Notes under the pieces: model-generated
What the model was told of the DNA's origin: nothing
Databases searched by the model: none
Seen by the model: the letters and a program-made list of their open reading frames with translations, nothing else
Assembly: GCF_009870125.1 (NCBI RefSeq)
Contig: NC_046683.1
Coordinates: 9,734,001 to 9,798,000 of the forward strand
Origin: Drosophila pseudoobscura
Lineage: Eukaryota; Arthropoda; Insecta; Diptera; Drosophilidae
Direction of reading: 5' to 3'
Length of the DNA: 64,000 nucleotides
Position numbers and translations under genes: made by a program
Shown: positions 24,701-34,148 of the stretch, piece by piece
Layout: every line of letters begins with the position of its first letter
Position numbering within the stretch: the stretch's first letter is position 1

Positions 24701-27700
24701 ACCGACGGAGAGAGAGAGAGATGCCCGATCTGGCATCGGGCACCAGGCCAAGGGGCATGTTTCAATATACACCATTTGGGGCACAGCTGTATTTAGATGT
24801 AAACAAACAAAAGTCCTACATTTTATTGGGGGTCCGTCACAGGGGGACCTGTGTGTCCTGAGATTCTTGGAAGGATACTCCACTAACACACAAAAAGATA
24901 TTTCTCAGATCCATTTTAATGGATGGTAATATGTACGATTCAAAATACATATATGTACATTTTGGACAAATTAATATCCATGAAAAGGGAATAATAATTC
25001 ATATTTTTGCTCTTCAAAAATAGAGCACTTGCAATGAAAATTGGTTTCGAAATGTCTGTGGTCGCCAGTGGACATGGAACAAATTCTCAATGTTCAATCG
25101 GAATTTTCTAACCATGAGAAAAAAGTATGGATTGTGGTAAGGCTGAAGTGCGGAAAATAAAAAGCAATGAGAGAAGTAGAGCAGGTCCAGCCATAAAGGA
25201 AATGCAGAGTAAGAAAGTTTCTTGAGGTGTGTCTTCAGTGATTGCATGGAAAACGAGTCAACTTATTGAAAGGCCCAACCAAGAGTGATACATATGTATA
25301 TCCGAGCAGCATCAAAACATACGCGACTCAAAATCGATTATAATATATATATGAATTTAAACGCCAAGCGGTTCCAGAAAGGTATTCCAATTATTTTGAA
25401 TACTCCACAGCTTAAGGGAGGAGCCTCATCGTTAAAAAATAAAACAAACTCCTAAGTTTGTGTGATCATCGATTGAATGTGCCATCTTTTGGGATTCTCT
25501 GTCTGGCCATGTCGGCAATCCAATAGTTAATTATTGTAAGTATTTACTCATCCTGAGATTCCATCATGGGAAGATTTCCTCAATTATCGAATGGATTGCA
25601 TCACTGGCAGGCAGATCAATAGATTGTTCAAATACTGAGGCAGATGCGAGTACGGGTACGGGTACTTTTGCATTTGCCTTTAGAGTTGACAATTTTCTTA
25701 ATTTCCAACTCATGATTGCCGTGCTTAGTTACTCGACGTACGAGCGTTACTAGGAAGCTGTGCCTGTGCTGCTGCCCCATACATAATCTTAATGGGGTCT
25801 GCGTTTCGTTTCGTTTCGAGAGGAGGCTTCACATTTGCGATGACAGCTCTCGCATAATTGTACAACATTTAAATGTTGATCTTGGCCAGAGCCAGAGCTC
25901 TGAAAGCGAGATAAAAGATATCATAAAACACACACACACACACACAGAGAGAGAGTCTAAATGTCTAAATGTGTAAATGTATAAATGTGTAAATGTGCAA
26001 ATGACATAACCCGCTATGAGTCTGTCTCTGGGGCAACATTCAAATAGAGATACAATTGTATCTGCTGGCCATTTATCTTTCGCTGGCTGGGGTGTCGCCA
26101 AAATGTTTGTCGCATTTGGTTTTCTGTTTGGGGGAACAAACGAAAGTGGTCAAACAGTGGGAGCCACTGTTCGAGATGCAGGATGGAGGGCAAGCTGTCA
26201 CCATCTCAATATCAATCTCAATCTGCTGTTTGTTTGCCTATGACCGTTTAGGGCCAAATGGCGGTACTACTCGGACTAGCACGTACCCAGAGATTAGCCG
26301 GTCGGGGGGGAGGTACGTGCCTGGACTGCGTCCAATATCGGCAGTGCGAAAATGTTCGCTCGGAGTTTTTTGGCCTGCTTTAATTGTCGCTTCGTCGTCG
26401 CAGCAGTGCCGTTGAAAAACGCTTTAACGAGCTACGCGCATGCGCAATTGTCCAACCAAGCGGCATTCCCCCGATTCCCGACTCTGGCGGCGCTTTATGC
26501 AATGCCAGCCAGTAGACCGAACGAACATCATTGTGTGCCCCGACGCGTCGGTGGAGCGGAGACTTTCACTCATTTAAGAATTCATTGAGCCCCGGTGCTT
26601 GCATACTTATCGCACTCATTGGCAGATCTCTGACCATCCTCCCCAACCCATGCGGAAGCTTATGAAGCACCCCGGACCACTGGCCACAGATAACTCGGGA
26701 ATTTTTACAATCGCCATGAAGACACTGGCACGTGATTGAATGTATCATTCATGGAATGGATGGACGATACCACCGATACGCACCTACTCGTATAAACAAC
26801 ATCTCGTGACTCTAGAAAGGAAGTTCCCCCCATTAAGAAAAGAACAAAATAATGTAAAGGAATAGACAGAAAAGTACTCCAATGGAAATACAATAATTGG
26901 ATTTTTTATAGAAAGATAAGATAATATTCTAAGAAGTCTTTAAAGATAATGCTAACATTAAAGGGTCCTAATGAGGTCTAATCAAGTTCCAAAGAGACCA
27001 AAAGAATTGAAGTATTTTGTACTCTATAATTGTAAGGATCCATCAATAACAAGAGGTCATATTTTATAAGGTATGTATACATAAATACTATTTCAACAAA
27101 TGTCCTTAAGTGTTTCAGATTCTTCCTGCAGTCAAGGGGCCCAACGAACATATCATTTCCCCATTCGCTAGTTCTTTCCACACTCATATCATTCTTTTTC
27201 CAAATCGGTTTTGTGATCAGCAAATTCACTTTAAGAGTTCTTTGGCCAGGCTAGTTTGTCAGTTGAAAAATAGTTATAGGCAGGCAGGCAGTCGATAAGA
27301 TAGACAGGCGATCCGTGGATCCATCCATCCATCAAACAGACGTACCGGACCGGACCGTACCGTTCCTAATGGGTTCCTTATCGCCATGACGGATAATGCG
27401 AATGAAATTGATTTTCCGTCATACGCAAGACACTTGAAAAAACCCATCAAGATCCCCAGATATATTTTCAAATAAATTATTATTAATTATTCTACAATTT
27501 ATTCACTCAAAAAAAAAAAAAAAAAATCACAAGCAAAATAAAGGTTTTGTGGACAAAAAAAAATATATTAAATACAGGTTGGGTTTATAATCGAGCTTCG
27601 TGGATAGTTTTATTGCTTTCTTTCTTTCTGCTATTCTCTCTCTCTCTCTCTCGTCAGTTCTCTCCCTCCCTTCCACTAGCTCTTGCTCTTTCCTCTCTTT

Positions 27701-27712
27701 CTATCTATCTCT
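24701..27712. other. Intergenic DNA with a CpG-rich island
   Basis: Most of this is AT-rich and featureless. Exceptions are a CA run at 25929-25945 with ACACAGAGAGAG, AAATGT steps near 25965-25995, a second CpG-rich island at about 26280-26570 (described in the findings), a poly-A run at about 27509-27526 and CT-rich sequence at 27630-27715 next to the peritrophin stop. TTTATT at 27498-27503 is a plausible polyadenylation signal for the minus-strand gene that ends at 27713. Confidence 0.5.
26436..26445. promoter_or_regulatory. NRF-1 / erect-wing type palindrome
   Basis: GCGCATGCGC in the context CGCGCATGCGCA fits the YGCGCAYGCGCR consensus bound by vertebrate NRF-1 and its fly homologue erect wing. 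It sits inside a CpG-rich island with no known start site. That it is used is inference. Confidence 0.4.
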
Positions 27713-28654
27713 CTAGGCGGTGCAGTCGAAATCGGCGACGCAGAAGGAAAGTTCGGGATTGAACTGCATACCCTCGGGACACTTGAAGCTGGCGGCCTGT
27801 AGATGATTGCCATTTTGGAAGCAAATGATGAACTCGCCGCAGTTTTCATCCATGGGGAAGAAGCCTATTGTGGGACAATCGAGTATGGGGGTGGCGGCAG
27901 TGGTGGACCCATCATCGGTTGAGTCGCTGGAGTCGGTCGAGTCGCTGGAGTCGGTCGAGTCGCTAGAGTCGGTGGAGTCGCTGGAGTCGGTCGAGTCGCT
28001 GGAGTCGGTGGTATCTGAAGAGGGCTCATCGGTGGATGCGTCGTCAGTCGAAGGATCATCGGTAGAGGGATCATCGGTAGCGATTGACGACCCAGTGGTT
28101 CCCTCTGCCGGCTTCTCCGTGCTCTCTGAAGAAGGATCTTCGGTAGAGATCGGCGAATCAGTGGTCACATCAGCCGGCTTCTCTGTGGTATCTGAAGAGG
28201 GCTCATCAGTCGAAGGATCATCGGTAGAGACATCATCAGTACTGATCGGTGCATCAGTGGTGTTCTCTGGGATGTCAGTAAAGGGTGCGGCGGTAGGGAC
28301 CGGCGTAGGTGTGGTTACCTCAGCCGGCTTCTTCGAGGAACTATCATCCACATTGCTGGGAGGGATCGTCGGATTCTCAATGTTGCCATCATCGCGTGCC
28401 AATAGTGACAGGTCTGCCACTTCTGTGCAGTGGCCAGCCTTGGAGCTGAAGACGCTGCCGGCCGAGCAGCGCATGAATTGCAGAGAGAAGCCTCCGGCAG
28501 GAGATGCGCGGCAGGCATAGAACTCGGGCGTGTTATCCACAAGTGCGAAGTACCCGCTCTGGCGGCACAGGGAGGCCTCGGCCTGGGCGCCGCCGGAGAC
28601 CAGGAGAAGGGCCACCACCACGGTGGTGCCCAGGAGCATCGGAAGCTTGAACAT
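27713..28654 (-). CDS. Peritrophin-like secreted mucin with two chitin-binding (CBM14) domains
   Basis: A single exon of 313 residues. Residues 1-26 form a signal peptide (MFKLPMLLG, VVVALLLVSGGAQA). Residues about 28-80 are a four-cysteine CBM14-like domain; about 90-250 are a Thr/Ser/Asp/Glu-rich linker suited to O-glycosylation, with six near-identical DSSDST units from an 18-bp DNA repeat (about 27915-28020); about 258-312 are a six-cysteine CBM14 domain (LDC, ENC, IIC, FKC, SFC, FDC). Family knowledge: such proteins bind chitin fibrils in the gut peritrophic matrix or tracheal and cuticular chitin and are secreted. A minus-strand TATA box and clustered GATA sites upstream suggest midgut expression. 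The neighbouring gene at 30.7-32.2 kb is a paralogue with the two domain types in the opposite order. Confidence 0.9.
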   Translation of the reverse strand: MFKLPMLLGTTVVVALLLVSGGAQAEASLCRQSGYFALVDNTPEFYACRASPAGGFSLQFMRCSAGSVFSSKAGHCTEVADLSLLARDDGNIENPTIPPSNVDDSSSKKPAEVTTPTPVPTAAPFTDIPENTTDAPISTDDVSTDDPSTDEPSSDTTEKPADVTTDSPISTEDPSSESTEKPAEGTTGSSIATDDPSTDDPSTDDASTDEPSSDTTDSSDSTDSSDSTDSSDSTDSSDSTDSSDSTDDGSTTAATPILDCPTIGFFPMDENCGEFIICFQNGNHLQAASFKCPEGMQFNPELSFCVADFDCTA

Positions 28655-28747
28655 TTCGAGCAGGCTGCGTGTGTTTTGGTTGCGGTTTCGTTTAGGTTCT
28701 CTATACTTGATTCGACGGACTAACTGGTCGGACCCTTGGCCTGGCTC

Positions 28748-28903
28748 TTATATAGCCCACCCGCCGGCCTGATCGACGCGAATATGTTCGCCCACAGATA
28801 AAGAATAATGTGGCATGGGCCTGAACGTCTGCAGGCATGACTACTCCCAGATAAGTGCCTCCCAGATAAGTGATCAACATCAATCGGTACTCGGGCCTTA
28901 TCT
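28748..28903 (-). promoter_or_regulatory. TATA box and GATA cluster of the 313-residue peritrophin gene
   Basis: On the minus strand GCTATATAAG (about 28748-28756) lies about 95 bp before the ATG. Upstream are AGATAA at 28796-28801, AGATAAG at 28849-28855 and 28864-28870 (a 15-bp duplication of CTCCCAGATAAGTG) and CTTATCT at 28897-28903. GATA factors such as GATAe control many fly midgut genes; their use here is inferred. Confidence 0.6.
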
Positions 28904-29346
28904 GGGGAAGGGGCTTTCGAGGAACCGTATCGTATCTCTAGTTAATGCGAGTACTTACCTTAATAACCGCAAACTCTGGAGCTCATATTTTCACCAAAGA
29001 CTATAAAAACCCAAGACATTTTATCAGGAAAAAATTCCATTTGAAGTTTTCTCGATATTCTCGATACTATAATTCTTTCTCTCTTGGGCTATCCTTCGTC
29101 TCAGACCGCGTATATTGTTGTTGAATTCTGGGAACCGACTCAGCTGCCCAAGGCATTTTCGAAACAGGTGTAACCGAGCAGGCAGCGACACGAGCAATCG
29201 CTTTTCAAAATATCCGAAATATTCAGAGAAAACTAAAACAAACCGAAAGATTAATTTCGTTTTAAAGGAACAGAAATTTTCAAATTCTCGTTTCAACAAC
29301 AGAATTCTCTCTCTGTTCACTCGGGTGTCGTTTTTCGTGCGAAATA

Positions 29347-29685
29347 ATGGCAGCCCCTTCCCAGGAGATATTCGAGAATCTGGAAGAAAAGGAAGATGTT
29401 CAGGACTTAATCGCCGGCGCATTGGAGAGAACAAGGGCCGACTACGACATGTTGCTCACCATTTCCAAGCACGCATTGCATTCGGCAATAGATTTTCTGC
29501 CCGAAAATATGCGGGAGGACCATTCCTCGGAGGAGCTGCGCCGCGACGGGGAGGAGAAGCTGGAGACTTGCGCCGTTCTCTACTGTTTGATGGAGCAGAC
29601 GTGTCTGCTTTGCCAGTTCGAGAATCGAGAGGAGAGCCAACAGCAGCCTTCGCCGTCGACGTCGCAGACCCAGTCACACCAATAA
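29347..29685 (+). CDS. Small 112-residue protein, unrecognised
   Basis: A single open frame from ATG (context CGAAATAATGGC) to TAA. The AATAAATAC directly after the stop, and a second AATAAA near 29776, could serve as polyadenylation signals. The peptide is acidic and helical in look (EDVQDLIAGALERTRADYDML, then LEEKE- and EELRRDGEEKLET-type stretches). It has five cysteines clustered in the second half (ETCAVLYC, EQTCLLCQF) and ends in a Gln/Ser/Pro tail. There is no signal peptide or membrane segment, so it is probably cytosolic or nuclear. It lies head-to-head with the 313-residue peritrophin gene and about 1 kb from the next gene. Balanced amino-acid use and the clean start and stop context argue for a real gene, but I know no homologue. 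Confidence 0.55.
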   Translation: MAAPSQEIFENLEEKEDVQDLIAGALERTRADYDMLLTISKHALHSAIDFLPENMREDHSSEELRRDGEEKLETCAVLYCLMEQTCLLCQFENREESQQQPSPSTSQTQSHQ

Positions 29686-30682
29686 ATACAGATATATGTA
29701 CATAGATACAGACTAGCCAGAAACACAGACACAGAGATACAAAAATTCCAATTATTCAGCAGCAGAAGTAACACAAATAAATGCATGTTAATCCCTAAAA
29801 AAAAGTCTAAGGAAACTTGGACGTTTGTTCCTTAGACACAGATACAGATTCAAATGTGCAGTACCTGCTTGAAGATACATTCAATTTTTCGGAAATGCAA
29901 AATCGGATGCCATCGAGAAGAAAATGGAAGGCACTCCATGAATTTTGGGATCTTTGGTATTATTTCTTCAGAGAGAAAGAGCGAGAGAGAGCACATAACT
30001 CGCAGTTAGAGAGAGCGAGAGAGAGAACACACACACGAAAACGGAAGCGCTAGAGCAGCCATTTTGCTGGCAGACAAAAAAAAACCATGGAAGAAGTACC
30101 CAAATTTATGAGCAGCGAGGAGTGGAAGACATTTCTTTGAAGGAATGTTTTAAATTTCAAATTCATTAAAATAAACTTAAAACTTTAGCTTACATGGTAT
30201 AATAATCTATGAACTATGACTATAAATTTGTATCTTTAATTGAAAAATGCATTTTTTAAATCGAATGAATCTTACGATTTTCAAAAACTTGAGCACGAAA
30301 CGGAGCGATTTGCGTGGCTGACTAAGAAGGAAATCCAATAATCGCATCTGGCAGAATGTATGTGTCCTTCTGTTTTACTTTTATGATTTCCCTATACTAA
30401 ATCAAAAGATAAGATTAACCTGAGGAAAACGCTTCTAAGTGAGCATTCTTGAGAGCTTTAAGATTCTGTGTCTTCCAAGAATCGTATCTTGCGTTTTTTT
30501 TTTCACAAAGATATTAACATTATTTGGTCTAGTTTCCAGAACTTTATTAATACCATATATTACAAAAAAAAAGACACAAAAATTGGCAGCAGAATTATAG
30601 CAGATATCATAAGAAAAGGGCAATGGACCAACGTAGTGGAGGAGTAGCTCCTCCTGGCGGGGGGGCTTATCTCTCAGACGTC
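29686..30682. other. Intergenic DNA
   Basis: Holds the 3' UTR of the 112-residue gene and a GA-rich run at about 29968-30030 (GAGAGAAAGAGCGAGAGAGAG and similar). AT-rich DNA follows to the end of the minus-strand peritrophin gene, whose polyadenylation signal is probably TTTATT at 30543-30548. At 30087-30140 there is an 18-codon frame (MEEVPKFMSSEEWKTFL) with an excellent start context (AAAACCATGG); I cannot support it as a gene. Confidence 0.45.
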
Positions 30683-32198
30683 TCAGAAAAGGCCTCTGGG
30701 CTCCTCGTCGGACTCGGTGCTCTCGATGGACGGGCCCTTGTTGGCCTCCTTGTCGGCCTTGGCCTGCTCCTTGGCGGCCTTGGCGGCCTCCTTTTCGGCC
30801 TTGGCCTGCTGTTTGGCCAGCTCTTTGGCCGCCTTCTTGGCCGCCTGCTCCTCCAGCTTCTGCTGCTTGCGGGCCAGCTTTTCCTGCTCCTTCAGGGCCT
30901 TCAGACGCAGCTTCTCCTCCGCCTTGTAAAGCTTCAGCTCCCGCTTGATGGCCGCCAGGTCGCTCACCTCCAGCGCCTCCTGTCCGGGCACAATCTGGGT
31001 CCAGTCATACCGCCAGCATCCGCCAATCAATGGCTCGAACCGCTGGCCGCTGGAGCAGCGCACAATGAACTTGTGGAGACCGCCCTGCAGGCTGGCCATG
31101 CAGCTGTAGTAGTAGGTGTCGTCGTGGCCCGCGTAGCGTCCCACGGCCAGGCACTCGAATTCGTCGTCCTTGCACACGGACACGTCGCGCACACAGCGGC
31201 GCAGCGTGGGCGAGAACGCAGTCAGCGGAGGGCACACTATCTCCTGCTCTTGGAGCAGGCGCAGCAGCGGATTCCACAGGCACTTGTGGTAGCGCCTGCA
31301 GTCTTTGCCGATATGCGGAAAGAGTCCTGCCGTCTGGCACTCGAAGACGGGTACCGTGGGCACGGGCGCGGGCTCGGGCGTAGGAGTCAAAGTGGTGCCC
31401 AGGGCTGGCTCCTCAGTGGTGGTTGCCGGTGACTCATCGCCGGCACCAGCGGTGGTGCTCTCGGGCTGATTGCTGGTGGTCTCTGGCTCAACGGGGGCAC
31501 CTGTAGTGGTCTCTGGCTCATCGGGGGCACCTGTAGTGGTCTCTGGCTCATCGGGGGCACCTGTAGTGGTCTCTGGCTCATCGGGGGCACCTGTAGTGGT
31601 CTCTGGCTCAACTGGGGCGCCTGTGGTGGTCTCTGGCTCAAGAGGAGCTCCTGTGGTGGACTCTGGCTCAAGAGGAGCTCCTGTGGTGGTCTCTGGCTCA
31701 AGAGGAGCTGCAGTGGTGGACTCTGGCTCAAGAGGAGCTCCTGTGGTGGTCTCTGGCTCAAGAGGAGCTGCAGTGGTGGTCTCGACAGCTGCTGTGGATG
31801 TCTCCTGACTGGCTGTGGTTGTTTCCTGACCAGCGGTGGATGTCTCATCCTCTGCCGTGGTTGTCTCCAGTTCAGGCGTTGTGGGTGCTTCCGTGGTCTC
31901 TTCCTCCTGGATTGTGGTGGTCGTCTCCCAGCCGCCACTGCCCTCGGTTTCCTGGCCAAGGGTTGTGGTCGTGGGATCGCTCCAGGGATCTGCCTGGCCC
32001 AGCTGGTTGCTGTCGCTGCTGCCATCGCCGCTAAGTGCCAGGATGCCGCAGGACTTTGTCAGCAGCTGCAATTGCAATTACTATTGGTCATTCCCCAGCC
32101 CAATCGTCATCCTCTCAAAATACGGATACACTTACCAAGGCGGCGCAGAGCAGCAGAATGGAAGTGGCCATCGAGAACTTTCCGCTACGGCTGGTCAT
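30683..32198 (-). CDS. Peritrophin-like protein with mucin repeats, two CBM14 domains and a charged C-terminal helix
   Basis: Two exons, 32198-32136 and 32065-30683, with a 70-bp GT-AG intron in phase 0, give 481 residues. Exon 1 and the first codons of exon 2 form the signal peptide ([20 protein letters not shown] then LLLTKSCG). Residues about 113-219 are ten-residue repeats of the form TTTGAPxEPE encoded by 30-bp DNA units (about 31470-31790), a likely O-glycosylated stretch. About 260-325 is a six-cysteine CBM14 domain (FEC, KDC, HKC, IVC, RRC, SVC); about 325-376 is a four-cysteine relative (FEC, YSC, VRC, GGC). The last 95 or so residues are Lys/Glu/Ala-rich, a likely single alpha helix or coiled coil, ending in EEPRGLF. 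The first part is typical of chitin-binding matrix proteins; the C-terminal helix is unusual for them. Confidence 0.9.
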
Positions 32199-34148
32199 CG
32201 TTCTTCGCACCGTGAATGTGGTCTCTGTGGTTTCTGTGGTTCTGGTTCTAGTTGTCGTTGTCATCGTTGCCAGTGGCTAACGTCGGTCGATCGTTGTATG
32301 AGCTGATGACACGGCCCCCGCTCGGTTATATAGCGAAAATCTTGGATGCTGTGCGAGGCGCTCGCCTTATCTATCGGGGCTTAGCACCTTGCCTTCGCAT
32401 CGTCTCCATAGCCCAGAGATACTGCTGTGGGTACGGTTGAGGGTAACGTGTTACGGGTTACGGGTAACGGGTATATGGTGCAAATAAAAAATGTGCTGTT
32501 CCCCGCTCTCTGACGACTCCGGATAAATTGCAAAATACAGTTGTAAACCACTTAGCCCACACCTCGCACCACCTCCTAGTCCACGGATATGAAACGGAAG
32601 TGTGTAAAGATATCACGGCGATAGATCTCTCTCTCTCTCTCCCTGTCTCTTTCTCTGCCTTTGTCTCCCCGGAGATAAGTATCCCCAGCGTTGGGGTGTG
32701 GAGGTCAAGATAGGACTGTTTGCACTCAGATTTTGCTACTGTTTTTGATTAATATCACACATCACATCACATCACGATACGGATACGATACGATATGTCC
32801 GAGGGACGGAATAACAAAAACACACCCAAAGAGTATGACGCATCCTCCGTGAAGCTGAAGAAAGATCCCCACCATTCTAATCAGTGGGATCAACTGTCTA
32901 TCTTTTGATATATCTAAATATATATCTATACCAGCTTGTGGAAAATAACAAAAAGATACAGATAAAATCTACAAATGGAAATGGAGGTGAAGTACGTACG
33001 TAAATACAGATGTTAAAGGGATTTGTTAAAGGTTCATTCTGCTCTGCTTCTAAAATGCATCTTTCATTTCTATCTTTCAATATGAATAATAATTATTTCA
33101 TTATCTAAACCTGCTCTCCATGGAGCTCATGGATTTACTCCACAAATGCCATCCCCCAGTGAGGCAGCACACCTATCTGGAGACAGATATGATAAATTGA
33201 TTAGCAGCACAAATTTCCCATTAGTGAACAGAATCCATTCCATACGAATGACACGAACAGCTACCATTCGTCACGAATGGTTCTGGTATTTACACGATGG
33301 AAAAATATTACAGATGTGCTAAGAATAGTTTGGCTAGAAAGGATATTATTTAATAATAAGCTCGAATTAAAACGATCTTCCGAAGTGAATCATCCGTTGC
33401 TTTGAAGTGAATGCGAAAATTGCCACTCTTAATGTGCTAAAAGTGGGTCCTAAGATTCTATCTTCTATCTTGGATATTCCATATCCAAAAGTATTCAAAA
33501 TCAATCCCAAACACACTCCCACAGATTCCACATAACAAACAATGGTTGACACCATTTTGGGGGGCAAAAGAATACTCATACAATGCCATCCACAAATGAG
33601 TGTTTTTCATTTATCTGCGTGTCGACCAGTGCCTAATCATTTGGCTCGTCTATGGCTATGGGTATGGGTATAGCTATGGTTCTGCGTACGTCTGGCCATA
33701 AACATAATCCTCTGCTGACGATGGAGCTGTGGGGCTGTGGTCTGGCATCTGGCTGACGGAGTTGCAGGCAAAAACGCTTTGCATATCTGACGTTAATCTC
33801 ACGGCTACACATGCAGCAGATAAATATATAGCAAAGATAGGGATACGATGTGGTGGTACGGGTACGGGTACGGGTACGGGTATCTCTGGTGGTGGATGAG
33901 TGATAAGAGTTGATTGTTATCAGAACCGAACCGAACTCTCGGCGTCTGCTGGCAGGGCGTCTCTGTGTGTGGGTGAGCTTTCTGTTGGCCATTACCTAAG
34001 CGGATTTGTGGCTTGGTAAATGATGATGCCTGCTCACGGCTAGACGGATTGGACCGCATACAAATTCATAGAACGCCCAGCAAACGGATACGGATACGGA
34101 TACGGATACACGGATCTTCTTCTTCGGCCAAAAGCAGCTTTCAGAGGG
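32199..34148. other. Promoter of the 481-residue peritrophin gene and intergenic DNA
   Basis: Close to the peritrophin start are a minus-strand TATA box (CTATATAA at 32326-32333) and GATA sites (CTTATCTATC at 32366-32375, AGATAAG at 32673-32679). The rest holds simple repeats: GGGTAACGGGTTAC-like steps near 32445-32470, CT run near 32628-32642, GATACG steps near 32775-32793, GGTACG x5 near 33854-33881 and GGATAC steps near 34085-34110. No supported exon. Confidence 0.55.

Noticed and set aside
24187-24889. Minus-strand frames of about 200 codons in the 24-kb GC-rich island
   Set aside because: Composition driven by CpG-rich and TA-repeat DNA; no domain, no conserved start and two competing frames.
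30087-30140. 18-codon frame MEEVPKFMSSEEWKTFL with strong start context
   Set aside because: Too short to separate from chance, with no homologue; kept only as a note in the intergenic entry.
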